From positions 1 to 64,000 of the forward strand of contig JADJZJ010000010.1 in NCBI GenBank assembly GCA_016715765.1: DNA of 64,000 nucleotides, written 5' to 3'. Origin of the DNA: Opitutaceae bacterium (GTDB taxonomy: Bacteria; Verrucomicrobiota; Verrucomicrobiia; Opitutales; Opitutaceae). Of the stretch, positions 25,224 to 36,000 are shown piece by piece (the first letter of the stretch is position 1; every line of letters starts with the position of its first letter). The position numbers and the translations under genes were made by a program. The notes below the pieces were generated by a model, which saw only the letters and a list, made by a program, of their open reading frames with translations, was not told where the DNA came from and made no database searches.

Positions 25224-27545
25224 ATGCGCCTCATCCCCATCAATTCCGCCGAAGCCATCTTCGAACCGTTCTTCGACGGCGCCATCAACGACCTTGCCAA
25301 GTGGACCATCGACGCCCCGGGCGCCACCGGCACCACCCACACCCAAAGCTGGGCCTTCGTCATCATCGACTGGACCTGCCCCGCGCCCGACGGACTCGTG
25401 CTCCGCCTGCACCGTCGCTACGAAACCTTCGACTGCTCGCGCTACGACCGCCTGCTCGCCTGCCTGAACCTGCCCGAGGAAAGCGTGGTCACGATCATCG
25501 CCGAGACTGACGTCGGCGTGCTCCGCCGCAGCGGCGAGCCCATCGGGGCCACGCGCCGCGAGGAATGGCTGCCGCTCGAGGGCGCGCAGCAGATCCGCGC
25601 GGTCACCATCGAGGTCCGCCACCCCGCCCAACAAACCGGCTCCGGCTGGCTCATGTGGCTCGGCCTGCAGCACACCGGCCGCCTGGTCGATCACCTCGCG
25701 CAATGGGCGGGCTACGACGAACGCTGGGAAAAATACCTCCAGCCCGCCGACTTCGAGCCCGCCTTCAAGTCGAGCTACGGCCTCATGGTCAACGACGCCG
25801 AACTCGACGCCGTCCGCCGGCAGTTCGCCGCCGACCGTGACGTCACCCGCGAGCTCCGCGCCGTCGCCGACATCGCCCTCCGCCTGCGCCCCGAAAGCCT
25901 GATCGGTGAGAACATGAATTTCTGGGACACCAACATGCTGCGCCGCGAGCGCGACATCGGGAAGATGATCTCCATCCACGGTGCCAACGCCGCCCAGGCC
26001 GGCCTGCTGTGGAAGGACAAACAGCTCTGCCGTCTCGCCGCCCGCTTCGCCCTGAGCATCGCCTGCTGCGAGCGGTGGGAGGACATTTTCTTCGTCCATA
26101 CGCCGGGCAGCGCCTGGGACCAGCGCGGCTTCGTCCCGTCCATCGCCGCGTGGGACTGCGCGCTGATCCTCGACCTTTGCGGCGAGTGGTTCACCCCGGT
26201 CGGCCGCGATCTCATCCTCAAGCGCCTGGCCTACGACGGCCACGGCCCCATGTGCCAGGCCGTCTGGAAATGGGAGTACATGTTCTACACCAACCAGCTC
26301 GCCTGGATCGCCCCCGCCCGCCTTTACAGCCTGCTCGTGCTCGAGCAGACCATGCCGTCTCGCCAGGAACCGCACCCGCGTCCGCCGTCGCGCGTCGCCC
26401 CGCACACCGACGACGCCTGGAACAACCTGCAGGAAAATCTCAGCCGCTGCCTCCTTGCCGACGGCGGCTATCTGGAGGGTCCGATGTACTTCAGCTGGGT
26501 CGCCCGCCAGGCCGCCCTCGGCACGCATCTCTACGCCCGCGCCCGCCGCCGGCAGGTGCGCGACATCGTCTCGCCCGCCCTGCTCAAGACCGGCCGCTTC
26601 GCCGAAATGCTCCTCTCGACGGATGACAACCGCGACATGATCATCATCTGCGACGCCGCCTTCATCAGCGGCGAGGGCGCGGCTTTCCTCGCCTGGCTCA
26701 TGCCCGACTCGCACTGGGTCACCATCTACCGCAAGCAGCTCAAGCGCTGCGGCTCCGCCCCGCTGCTCCTCGCCCTGCGCTACGCGAGCGAAGTGCCCGA
26801 AAAGGGTCCCGAGCTCTCGCCCTTCCTCGACATGCCGGACAACGGCCTCATGTGCTCCGTCCGCAAACTGGGTGCCGAATACGTGAAGCTCTTCCTCATG
26901 GGCAACCTCGCCGGCGGCGGCCACCAGCACGAGGACAAGGGCAACTTCATCCTCGAATGCGCCGGCGACAGCTTCACGTTCGACTTCGGCGTCGTGGACT
27001 ACGCCAACCCGATCACCGACCTCCTCAAGACCGCCCAGCGCCACAATCTGCTCACGCCCTGGTGCGACACCGAGCGCCCGAAGCCGCAGAATCCCATGCC
27101 CGTGGACGTCAAACCGCAGGGCCGGGGCGACGCCGTGCAGTTCCACGCGTCCATGGACCTCGCCGCCGGCTGGAACGGCTGGTACAAGCAGTGGCAGCGC
27201 ACCTGGGATTCGCCGACCCCCAACGTCGTGACCATCACCGACGAGTGGGCCCTCAATCGCGGCGAGGGCGTCATCTTCCATTGGACCACCCCCCTGCCCA
27301 TGCGCATCGCGGGCGATGAAGTGATCGTCGAGGGCCGCCGCGCTTGCGCGCACATCCGCATTCCCGCCGGCACCGAAGCCCGGATCGAGCAGCTGCCGTT
27401 GCAGGACCCCCGCCGCACCGAGGCCGAGGCCACCAGGCGCGACATCGCCCAGTTCGGCCTCCACCCCGCCGAAACCCAGCCCCTCCTCACCTTCCGCCAG
27501 CGCGGCCAATCCGGCGTAATGCGCGTCGAGGTGCGGTTCGTTTGA
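25224..27545 (+). CDS. Heparinase II/III-like protein, paralog 1
   Basis: A 773-aa protein, one of four paralogs here. The N-terminal ~190 residues (opening MRLIPINSAEAIFEPFFDG) are a beta-rich domain. A helical toroid-like region follows, with conserved RRERDIGKMISIHGANAAQAG, WDQRGF, WDCALILDLCGEWFT, YTNQLAWIAPARL and DGGYLEGPMYFSWVARQA. The C-terminal beta domain has GGGHQHEDKGNFILECAGDS and FDFGVVDYANP. This layout and the HxHxDxGxF motif match heparinase II/III-type polysaccharide lyases (PL12/15/17/21). No signal peptide is present, unlike most of those lyases, so it should act on oligosaccharides in the cytoplasm. The start was set where it matches the paralogs. Confidence 0.78.
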   Translation: MRLIPINSAEAIFEPFFDGAINDLAKWTIDAPGATGTTHTQSWAFVIIDWTCPAPDGLVLRLHRRYETFDCSRYDRLLACLNLPEESVVTIIAETDVGVLRRSGEPIGATRREEWLPLEGAQQIRAVTIEVRHPAQQTGSGWLMWLGLQHTGRLVDHLAQWAGYDERWEKYLQPADFEPAFKSSYGLMVNDAELDAVRRQFAADRDVTRELRAVADIALRLRPESLIGENMNFWDTNMLRRERDIGKMISIHGANAAQAGLLWKDKQLCRLAARFALSIACCERWEDIFFVHTPGSAWDQRGFVPSIAAWDCALILDLCGEWFTPVGRDLILKRLAYDGHGPMCQAVWKWEYMFYTNQLAWIAPARLYSLLVLEQTMPSRQEPHPRPPSRVAPHTDDAWNNLQENLSRCLLADGGYLEGPMYFSWVARQAALGTHLYARARRRQVRDIVSPALLKTGRFAEMLLSTDDNRDMIIICDAAFISGEGAAFLAWLMPDSHWVTIYRKQLKRCGSAPLLLALRYASEVPEKGPELSPFLDMPDNGLMCSVRKLGAEYVKLFLMGNLAGGGHQHEDKGNFILECAGDSFTFDFGVVDYANPITDLLKTAQRHNLLTPWCDTERPKPQNPMPVDVKPQGRGDAVQFHASMDLAAGWNGWYKQWQRTWDSPTPNVVTITDEWALNRGEGVIFHWTTPLPMRIAGDEVIVEGRRACAHIRIPAGTEARIEQLPLQDPRRTEAEATRRDIAQFGLHPAETQPLLTFRQRGQSGVMRVEVRFV

Positions 27546-27939
27546 AATCAAGTTAACCGCAAACGCAGTGACGCGAATATACCTTTTTTCAACGCAGAGG
27601 GCGGGGAGTCCAATCGCGGAGCAAGACAAACCCGCCATCGGTCACATTCGCATCCGACCTCAGCCGGAGAAATTCAATAGAAAACAGAGAGAACAGAGAA
27701 AGATTGGATTCTAGCCTTTGCCAAAAGGCCGGGATCCGAGTTCCGACACCATACAACAAGTCAACCGCGTTGCCTTTCTCGAGCTACCGATTCTCATCTG
27801 TGTTGTATCTGTGTGCATCTCGTGTTCCTTCATGGGTCCGGTTAGGTTAACAATCTTCTCTGATCTTCCATTCTCCGCGGCCCTCCGCGCCCTCCGCGTT
27901 TAAAAATTCATCACCGCCCCCTTCTCCCGCCTCCCTCCC
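27546..27939. other. Intergenic region between heparinase-like paralogs 1 and 2
   Basis: About 390 bp, less GC-rich than the genes. It holds words typical of dispersed repeats (GTTAACCGCAAACGCAG, AACAGAGAGAACAGAGAAAGA, and the CCGCGGCCCTCCGCGCCCTC run before paralog 2) but no long inverted repeat or gene. Confidence 0.4.
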
Positions 27940-30261
27940 ATGCGCCTCATCCCCATCAACTCCGCCGAAGCCATCTTCGAGCCGTTTTTCGACAAATCGC
28001 TCACCGAGCTCTCCGCGTGGACGATCGACGCCCCCGGCGCCACCGGCATCAGCCAGGTGCCCAACTGGGCCTTCGTCTCCTTCCAATGGGTGATGCCGGC
28101 CCCCGACGGCCTCGTGCACCGGTTCCGCCGCACCTACGCGCCAGCCGTGCCCTGCGCGGATTACGACCGCCTGCTCGTGACCTTCAACCTTCCCGAGGAG
28201 GCTGTGATGACGATGCGAGCCGAGACCGACGCCGGCGTGCGCGAGCGCACGTCCGCCCCCGCCGGCGCCACGCGGCGCGAGGAATGGGTTGAACTCAAGG
28301 GCGCCACGCAGATCAACGCCCTCACCATCGAGGTCCGCAGTCCGCACCACCGCGCCGGCTCGGGCTGGCTGCTCTGGCTCGGCCTGCAGGACACCGGCCG
28401 CCTCAAGCATCATCTCAACCAATGGGCCGGCTACGACGACAAGTGGGACAAATATCTCCAGCCCGTGGACTTCGCGCCCAAGTTCGAGCCCGCCTACGGC
28501 ATCTTCATCAACCGTGATGAACTCGCCGCCGTGCGCGCGGACTTCGCCGCCACTCCGGTCACCCGCGAACTCCGCCTGGTCGCCGAGCGCGCCCGCGGCC
28601 AGCACCCCGAGGCGATGATCGGCGAGAACCTGAATTTCTGGAGCGCCAACGTATTCCGCCGCGAGCGCGACATCGGCAAGATGCTCTCCATCCACGGCGC
28701 CAACGCCGCGCAGGCCGGCGTGCTCTGGCAGGACAAGGAGCTCTGCCGCCTCGCCGCCCGTTTCGCGATCAGCATGGTGCACTGCGACCATTGGGAGGAC
28801 ATCTTCTTCGCCCACATGCGCGGCTCCACCTGGGACCAGCGCGGCTTCGTGCAGTCCATCGGCGCCTGGGACTGCGCCATGATCCTCGACCTCTGCGGCG
28901 AGTGGTTCACGCCGCTCGGCCGCGAACTCATTTTGCGCCGCCTCGCCACCGAGGCCCACGGCGCGATGTGCCACGCCTCGTGGTGGTGGGAGTACATGTA
29001 CTACACCAACCAGATGGCGTGGATCTCTCCTGCCCGCATCTACAGCCTGCTCGTGCTCGAGCAGCACATGCCCGTCAGCCTCGGTCATTTCCCGAAACCC
29101 GCCTCGCGTGTCGCGCCCCACACCGACCTCGCCTGGGCCAATGTCTCGGAAAACATCGGCAACGCATTGCTGCCCGACGGCGGTTATCTCGAAGGTGCGA
29201 CGTATTTCACGTGGACCGCCCGCCAGGCGATCCTCAGCGCCCAGCTCTACGCCCGCGGCCGCGGCCAGGACCCGCGCAAGTACGTGGCCCCGGCCCTGCT
29301 GAAGACCGGCCGCCTCGCCGAGATGCTCTACTCCACCGACGACGGCCAGGAGATGATCCTCACCGGTGACGCCGTCATGGCCGTCAACGAAGGTGTCGCC
29401 TTCCTTGCCTGGCTGCTACCGCAGTCGCACTGGGTCACCATCCTCCGCAAGCAACTGAAGCGCGCCGGCTCCGCGCCCTTCCTCCTCGCCCTGCGCCTCG
29501 CCCGCGAGGTGCCCGCCGCAGGCCCGGCCCTCGCGCCGTTCCTCGAGATGCCCGACACCGGCATGATGTGCTCCGTCCGCCGCCTCGGCCCGGAACTCGT
29601 GAAATTGTTCGTCAACGGCAACAAGTCCGGCGGCGACCACCAGCACGAGGACAAGGGCAGCTTCATCCTCGAGTGCGCCGGCGACAGCTTCGCCTTCGAC
29701 TTCGGCGTCGTGGATTACGCCAATCCCGTCACCGACCAGCTCAAGCAGGCCCAGCGGCACAACATGCTCACCCCCTGGAGCGACGACGAGCGGCCGAAGC
29801 CCAAGAATCCCATTTTCTCCGACATCAAGCCGCAGGGCTCCGGCGACGAAACCCGGTTCCACGCCACCATGGACCTGCGCGCCGGCTGGGAGGGCTGGTT
29901 CACCCAGTGGAATCGCACGTGGGATTCCCCGACTCCTGACACGATCATCATCACCGACGAATGGGCCATCGAGCAGGGCCACGGCGCCGTCTTCCACTGG
30001 ACCACCCGCCTCCCCATGCGCATCGAGGGCAACCGTGTGCTGATCGAGGGCCGCCGCGCCACCGCCGAACTCACCTTCCCCGCCGGCGTCGAAGCCCAGC
30101 TCGATTATCTCCCTTTGCAGGATCCCCGCCGCACCGAAGCCGAACAAGCCCGCCGCGACACCGCCCAATTCGGCTGGGCCCACGCCGAGACCCAGCCGCG
30201 GCTCACGCTGCGTCAGTCAGGAAAATCAGGTCTGCTCCGCATCACTGTTCGCCTGATCTAA
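27940..30261 (+). CDS. Heparinase II/III-like protein, paralog 2
   Basis: 773 aa, the same length as paralog 1 and clearly its closest relative here (MRLIPINSAEAIFEPFFDKS; RRERDIGKMLSIHGANAAQAG; YTNQMAWISPARIYSLLVLEQ; GGDHQHEDKGSFILECAGDS; FDFGVVDYANPVTDQLKQAQRH). All candidate active-site segments are conserved: the Asn in YTNQ, the Tyr in EGATYFTW and the HQHED motif. It again has no signal peptide. The pair is separated only by a 394-bp non-coding stretch, so it arose by tandem duplication or is under joint control. Confidence 0.78.
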   Translation: MRLIPINSAEAIFEPFFDKSLTELSAWTIDAPGATGISQVPNWAFVSFQWVMPAPDGLVHRFRRTYAPAVPCADYDRLLVTFNLPEEAVMTMRAETDAGVRERTSAPAGATRREEWVELKGATQINALTIEVRSPHHRAGSGWLLWLGLQDTGRLKHHLNQWAGYDDKWDKYLQPVDFAPKFEPAYGIFINRDELAAVRADFAATPVTRELRLVAERARGQHPEAMIGENLNFWSANVFRRERDIGKMLSIHGANAAQAGVLWQDKELCRLAARFAISMVHCDHWEDIFFAHMRGSTWDQRGFVQSIGAWDCAMILDLCGEWFTPLGRELILRRLATEAHGAMCHASWWWEYMYYTNQMAWISPARIYSLLVLEQHMPVSLGHFPKPASRVAPHTDLAWANVSENIGNALLPDGGYLEGATYFTWTARQAILSAQLYARGRGQDPRKYVAPALLKTGRLAEMLYSTDDGQEMILTGDAVMAVNEGVAFLAWLLPQSHWVTILRKQLKRAGSAPFLLALRLAREVPAAGPALAPFLEMPDTGMMCSVRRLGPELVKLFVNGNKSGGDHQHEDKGSFILECAGDSFAFDFGVVDYANPVTDQLKQAQRHNMLTPWSDDERPKPKNPIFSDIKPQGSGDETRFHATMDLRAGWEGWFTQWNRTWDSPTPDTIIITDEWAIEQGHGAVFHWTTRLPMRIEGNRVLIEGRRATAELTFPAGVEAQLDYLPLQDPRRTEAEQARRDTAQFGWAHAETQPRLTLRQSGKSGLLRITVRLI

Positions 30262-30788
30262 AAGCCTGAGCAGCACCCTTTCAGCGCCAACGGCGCGCCG
30301 CTAAAACAGCCAGGGGTAGCGCTCCAGGAATCGATCGTCACCCATTGCCAGAGGGCTGATAGCCCGATCCATGATCCGGGCTTTCATCCCTGCAGCGTAG
30401 ATAAGATAGTGTGGTCGCATCCGCTGGCGTAGCCGAAGAACCCAGAAGGATTTTCGCCGGCACTACCTGGGAGCGCGACCGCCCTCGGTCGCAATCGTAC
30501 GCGTGTCATTTGTTCATGAGAGAACGAGAACGATAAAGAGAACGAGAACGATGGATTCCACCGCGGAAGAAAAGGCGGGAGATTGGAAACCCGACCCGTA
30601 AGACTCGCCCACAGTAATATCAATTCTGGCATTCACCTATGATCCAATTGTAGGGGCGCACCCCTCTCGGCAGGCTCTGGGTCCTGAGCTTGTCGAAGCG
30701 GCTCGTGTGCGCCCGTTTCACCACGCCAGCCGAAAAACGCCAAAAGGCGCAGTCAAGCTGCGCCTCTACCGCGAACATCAGACCCTCC
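30262..30788. other. Repeat-bearing intergenic region, no gene
   Basis: It holds a family G half-element (GGGAGCGCGACCGCCCTCGG, from ~30469), GAGAACGAGAACGATAAAGAG-type purine repeats (30525-30550), and a GTAG-type REP pair at 30650-30769 (left GTAGGGGCGCACCCC; right, on the minus strand, GTAG + AGGCGCAGCTTGACTGCGCC). Base composition is noticeably less GC-rich from here to about 33 kb. Confidence 0.6.
30650..30769. repeat. GTAG-type REP pair, family H
   Basis: It begins GTAGGGGCGCACCCC and ends, on the minus strand, with GTAG + AGGCGCAGcttgaCTGCGCC. A related element ends at 32962 (GGGCGCAGTCAAGCTGCGCCC followed by CTAC). Confidence 0.7.
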
Positions 30789-30989
30789 TCACCGCAGGGC
30801 AAATTCTTCCCGGATGGATTCATGCGAGTGCGTGCGACCGTCACGAAAGTCGGAAAGTCCAGCCTCAATCTTTTGCCGGACGTAGATGCGATACAAGAGG
30901 TCGTCCCACGTCGACGACGATGGCAGGCCGCGAACAAGCTTGATGGCCTCGGACTTAACGTTTCTGCGCTTCGCTTTAGCTGTCGGCAT
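30789..30989 (-). CDS. Small antitoxin-like protein
   Basis: A 66-aa protein (MPTAKAKRRNVKSEAIKLV...) whose core, LPSSSTWDDLLYRIYVRQKI, followed by EAGLSDFRDGRTHSHESIREEF, matches a common family of small proteins annotated as addiction-module antitoxins. In that family a TWDDLMYEIYVRQKIE-like core and a C-terminal H(E)EV..RF segment recur. No toxin gene is adjacent, so it may be an orphan. It overlaps the end of the pentapeptide frame by 14 bp. Confidence 0.6.
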   Translation of the reverse strand: MPTAKAKRRNVKSEAIKLVRGLPSSSTWDDLLYRIYVRQKIEAGLSDFRDGRTHSHESIREEFALR

Positions 30990-31342
30990 GACCGTAAACT
31001 TGACCGAAGTCCGGCATGGCAAGCGGGCCAGTGGCTAGGGTCGTCCTGGGCACCCGCGACGCATAGTTCAGACCCGTTTCCCCATAAGCGGCGAGCATCT
31101 CAGTGACGAGAATGCCATCAATCCTCATGCCAGTAATGTCGCAGTCCACGATTTCCACGTTCGTGAGGTTCACGTTGCCGAGTTTCGACTCGCTCAGATT
31201 GATGTCGGTGAATCGCGCCTGCGAAAGATTCACATCCGTAAACTGCGCGCCCTGAAGGCTGACATTCGTGAAGCTTGAGGCGGACGGGTCGGCATTCGTA
31301 ACGAGCAGGGTGTGCTTGGAGTCCGCGGATGTTCATATTCAT
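30976..31342 (-). CDS. Pentapeptide-repeat protein, probably frameshifted near its N-terminus
   Basis: The readable part, SFTNVSLQGAQFTDVNLSQA, RFTDINLSESKLGNVNLTNV and EIVDCDITGMRIDGILVTEM, shows about nine A(D/N)LXX-type pentapeptides, which fold into a right-handed beta helix. The frame is open only back to ~31325 without an ATG. An ATG in another frame (31342, MNMNIRGL) is the likely start, needing one indel. The function of such short pentapeptide proteins cannot be predicted. Confidence 0.55.
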
Positions 31343-31452
31343 GCTTGGGTTGGACTATGTTAGAATGCCATCGTGCGCATCTTGCCCTGGCGAGTCAGAC
31401 GTTTGGAGGCCAATTGGTGAAAGCGCCATCGGCCGCCGGAACCAATCACTGC

Positions 31453-31913
31453 TCATATGCTTTCCTTCACGAACAGGTAGCTGATCCTCAGTCCAACCGC
31501 GGTATCGAGGCGCAGTACCTTTCCCTGGCGGGACAGAACTATTGTCTCTTCTGAAGCGTCCCCGGGATCATTCTGGTCCTCGTGCCAGAGCACTTTCGCC
31601 GATATGGTGGCACCGTACTCCGTGGAGCTTATCAGATCATAACGCGGCGTGAGCATCGTACGAATACCCACAATGGCCGTCCGCGTCACCTTGATGTCAC
31701 TGTGGAACGGAATCCCCAGTTTGTTGCGAAAGTCCCGTTTCATTTCAATCAGTCGCTCGGCTTCCTTCTTTTCATTCTCGGATTTCGCTTCCGCACGCCA
31801 AAGCGCGATCGTCGCCTCCTCGTCGAAGCACCGTGTTCCGGCACAAGATTGAAAATCAGCAGCCGCTGACCGGCACCACACAAGCAACAAGAATTAGAAG
31901 CAGATGCCCTCAT
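31453..31913 (-). CDS. Hypothetical protein, possible lipoprotein with frameshifted signal
   Basis: The C-terminal ~120 residues form a coherent protein: FDEEATIALWRAEAKSENEK, KEAERLIEMKRDFRNKLGIP, DIKVTRTAIVGIRTMLTPRY, ATISAKVLWHEDQNDPGD, IVLSRQGKVLRLDTAVGLRI. Upstream, a different frame encodes LLILVACVVPVSGC, a typical lipoprotein signal, with an ATG at 31913. Two small indels would connect them. No family recognised. Confidence 0.4.
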
Positions 31914-31969
31914 GGCCACAGGAGCAACAGATCAGCCGCGCACGGACGAGGCGCAAGATTCGCTACCAA

Positions 31970-32332
31970 TCACTCAGGGCTCCCGACCCACGGGCAACTC
32001 CACCATGCTGACCGATGCTCTAGCGGTCGTCTGCCGCAGGCATCCAGCGCCCGGACCACGTCGCCATATTTGACGCCCTCCCGGATGTGCAGGCCGATGT
32101 AGGTGGCGTCCTGGGCCTTGAGGGCGTTGTCCACATAGGCCACCACGCCACCGCTCGGGATCGGACTTTTCTCATGGCTGATGAAGGCTCCTTCCACCAC
32201 CAGGATCACAAACTGATCCCGGCTTACGGTGGAATCTCCCTTGCCGGGGAGCACGAAGGATATCTGCGGATAGGCTTTCCCTTCACCGGCAAACACGTCG
32301 GAGCACAGGCCGACGGCGAGAACCACAAGCAT
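31970..32332 (-). CDS. ExbD/TolR-like periplasmic domain protein, C-terminus frameshifted
   Basis: A signal-like N-terminus (MLVVLAVGLCSDVFAGEG) is followed by ISFVLPGKGDSTVSRDQFVI, VAYVDNALKAQDATYIGLHI and REGVKYGDVVRALDAC. The latter resembles the ExbD/TolR periplasmic domain ('VxxREGVxYGDVVRALD'). The written frame then reads GRRPLEHRSAWW. Adding one C in the TGCGGCAG stretch near 32040 restores CRQTTARASVSMVELPVGREP and a stop at 31974, a typical ExbD-like ending. The usual N-terminal membrane anchor and an exbB partner are absent. Confidence 0.5.
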   Translation of the reverse strand: MLVVLAVGLCSDVFAGEGKAYPQISFVLPGKGDSTVSRDQFVILVVEGAFISHEKSPIPSGGVVAYVDNALKAQDATYIGLHIREGVKYGDVVRALDACGRRPLEHRSAWWSCPWVGSPE

Positions 32333-33026
32333 GATTAGTTTTTTCGCGGCAATGGGCCTTGGCTCGCCCGCTGGTTGTCCAGACCGCAGCAGACCGGCGT
32401 GGCGCGAGGGAAACCCTGATCGCAGGCCGCGGCCTTCTGGCGGAGGATGGTGATGGGCTTGGCCATGACTTATGGGGCAGATGTTAGTGAAGTGCCGTGC
32501 GCGGGCGAGCGGAGAATCAGGGCCTCCTGACTGTGTCCCAATCTGTACTCATCTGTGGCTACCCAATGAATTATCGGAAAAGGCAGACCAAATCCCGGAA
32601 GGAATGGCCGTAAAAGGCGCAAAAGAACAATCTGCGGGGCTCGATCACTTTAATGATCTGCGGTTCATCCAAGGATCGATTGGCCTGCCTCGGCAAACTA
32701 CACGTAGAACGAAGCCCCGCGGCTGCCGGGTTGCCATGCACGGCTGCTCATGCGAAAGGATGCCTGCACAGTCTCCTCTGCCCGCCCATGCGCCTGCCCT
32801 GCGGAACGTGGTGAAGTAAAGCCCTCATGCCTGACTATAATCCGGAACACTGGAACTCAGGAAAAAACACCATGGCATGCAGGGGCGTCACCTTGTGTGC
32901 GCCCGTTGCCGCAACCGCGGCCGGTGAGCGCCAAGCAGGGCGCAGTCAAGCTGCGCCCCTACATGATCCCCTAATCCCCGATCCACTCGCTCACGCTCGT
33001 AGCTACCTCAGTCCCGCCATACCCAG
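32333..33026. other. Intergenic region with repeats before the GH106-like gene
   Basis: No convincing gene. Contents: a family H repeat at ~32880-32962 (AGGGGCG ... GGGCGCAGTCAAGCTGCGCC, CTAC), and a solitary family B arm at ~32982-33006 (CCACTCGCTCACGCTCGTAG) just before the GH106-like start. A 115-codon frame at 32472 has no recognisable protein features. Confidence 0.5.
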
Positions 33027-36000
33027 ATGCGCCCGCTTCTCCAGATCTCCCTTCTCCTCGCGTGCGCCGGCCTTCACGCCGGTACGCCGGCGCCCGCACC
33101 CGATCCGCTCGAAGCCGGCTTCCGCCAGCCTCCGCCGGAGGCGCGCCCGAAGACCTGGTGGCACTGGATGAACGAGGCCGTCACCAAGGAGGGCATCACC
33201 GCCGACCTCGAGGCGATGTCCCACGCGGGCATCGGCGGGGTGCAGATCTTCTACGCCGCGCTGCGCAACGAGGACACCGAGCGGTTCATCACCCCGTCGG
33301 CCGCCTATCTTTCGCCGGAATGGTTCGACCTCATCCGCCACACCGCCACCGAGGCGCAGCGGCTGGGGCTCGACGTCGGTTTCCTCAACAACGCCGGCTG
33401 CAGCGTCTCCGGCGGCCCCGGCGTCACCCCGGACCAGGGCATGCAACACGTGGTCTGGAGCGAGACGCGCGTGACCGGCGACACCCGGTTCACCGGCACC
33501 GTGCCGCGACCGGCCGTGCGCTACGGCTTCCTCAACGACCCCGGCGCGCCCACGCCGCCGAAATCTTTCTTCGGCATCGAGCCCGCCAACCTCGCCGAGC
33601 ATTACCGCGACATCGCCGTCATCGCCTTCCCCATGCCGCCCGCCGAGGCGGACGCCGATCCGGTCCCGCTGCGCATCACCACCAGCGCACCGGTCGCCAA
33701 TCCCGCCGTCCTCTGCGACCGCGATGGCAACTCCTCCATCACGCTGCCCAATCCCACGCCGTCCAAGCCGGTCTGGATCGCGTATGAATTCGCGGCGCCC
33801 GTCACCGTGCGCTCCGTCTTCCTCGCCTGCACCGGCAACAACTGGCCCCAAGCCGGCGAACTGCAGTATGGCGACGACGGCGCCACCTGGCGCACCGTGC
33901 AACCGCTGGCCCGCATCACCCTCTGGGACCGTTTCGCCCCCTGCACGACCGCGCTGCCGGAAACCCGCGCCCGGCACTTCCGTTTCGTCTTCACCTCCGC
34001 GATGGCCTTCGCCCGGCAGTTGCAGCCCGCCGAACTCCACCTCAGCTCCCGCGCCCGCCTCGATCACTGGGAAATCCAGACTGCCGTCGTGCCCGCCCTC
34101 GTGCCGGCGGCCGAGCCCGTGCCCGTTTCCCCAACCGCCGCCATCGATCCCGACCGCCTGCTCGATCTCACCGACCGCCTGCGGCCCGACGGGACGCTCG
34201 ACTGGACCGTCCCGACCGGCGACTGGACCATCCTTCGCCTCGGTCACGCGCCCATGGGACTCAAGAACCGCAGCGGTTCCATGGCCGGCTCCGGCGGACT
34301 CGAGGTGGACAAACTCGACCGCGCCGCCGTGGAACAGTTCTTCGCCGACGGCCCCGCCAAGATCATCGCCGCCGCCGGTCCGCTCGCCGGCCCGGTGTTG
34401 AACAACCTGCTCATGGATAGCTGGGAAATGTTCACGCAGAACTGGACGCCCCGGTTTGCCGGCGAGTTCGCCCGCCGCCGGGGCTACGACCCGCGGCGCT
34501 GGCTGCCGGTGATGACCGGCCGCATCGTCGGCGACGCCAAGTCCAGCACCCGCTTCCTTTTCGACGTGCGACGCACGATCTCGGAACTGGTCGTCGAAAA
34601 CCACTACGGCACCTTCGCGGAACTGGCGCATCGCGCCGGCTTGAAACTCTACGCCGAGGCCCCCGGCCATGCCGGCCCGACGGTGGTCGACGCCTTTGCC
34701 ACGAAGGGACGCGTGGACGTCCCCATGGGCGAGTTCTGGCTCGGCCGGCTGCACGATTCCAGCGACGCCAAGCAGGCCGCCGCCTCCGCGCAGCTCTACG
34801 GCCAGCGCATCGTCGCCGCCGAGTCGTTCACGAGTTCGCCCGAGGAATGCAACTGGCAGGAATCCCCCGCCACCCTCAAGTCCTTCGGCGACCATTACTT
34901 CGCCGCCGGCATCAACCAGTTCATCTTGCACACCTCCGTGCACCAGCCCTGGCCCGACCGGGTCCCGGGCCTCACCCTGCTCATGTACGGCTCGCACTTT
35001 GAACGCACCAACGGCTGGCTCGAGGTCGCCGGCCCGCCGTGGCTGCGCTACATTGCCCGCTGCCAGTTCCTGCTCCAGCGCGGCCTCCCTGTCGCCGACG
35101 TGAATTTCTTCGTCGGCGAGGATACGCCCAACGACCTGCCCGGACCCGACGACGCCAGGTTGCGCGCCATTCTACCCGCCGGCTACGACTACGGCGGCTG
35201 CAGTGCCGAGGGCCTGTTGCAACGGATGCAGGTGCGTGACGGCCGCATCGTCCTCCCGGACGGCATGAGCTATGCCGTGCTCGTGTTGCCCGACTGGCCC
35301 GAACTCACGCTGCCCGTGACCCGCAAGCTCCGCGACCTCGTCGCCGCCGGCGCCACGGTCTACGGACCCCGGCCCATCGGCTCGCCGAGCCTGGGCGAAC
35401 ACCCGCGGGACGAGTCGGAAGTGCGCCGCATCGGCGGGGAGGTTTGGGGAGCGGTAGACGGCGTTCAAGTCACCGAAAACCGCTTTGGTCTGGGCCGCGT
35501 CGTGTGGGGCCGTCCGCTCGCATCCATCCTCGATGTCCGGGATTTCGACTACGACCGCAGCACCGGCGCGAATCTCGACTGCATCCACCGGCGTGACGGC
35601 GACACCGAGATCTATTTCATCTCCAACCAGGGTCCGGCCGCCGTCAACGTGTCGGCTTCATTCCGCGTCTCCGGCAAGGCACCGGCACTCTGGGACGCCG
35701 AGACCGGCGAGATCACCCAAGTGAGTTCCTATGTGCAGCATGATGGCCGCACCACCCTGCCGCTGCACTTGTCCACGTTGGGCTCGGTCTTCGTCGTGTT
35801 CCGCCACCCCGCCTCGCCCGAGGCCGTGGTCGCAGTCACGCGCGACGGAAAACCTGTGCCGCTGACCGCGTTGCACGAGCCGGCTGCCGGCGCCTACGTG
35901 CTGACCACCGCCGCCGGCCGGGAACACCGCCGGATCGTGCCAGTTTCGCCGACGCCGTTATCACTCACCGGGCCGTGGACGGTACATTTCCCCACTGAAC

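Noticed and set aside
25134..27638. An 834-codon minus-strand frame opposite heparinase-like paralog 1
   Set aside because: It is a codon-position shadow in high-GC DNA; the plus-strand protein is conserved in four paralogs.
32472..32819. A 115-codon frame
   Set aside because: No family resemblance, composition unlike protein, and it lies in a repeat-bearing intergenic stretch.
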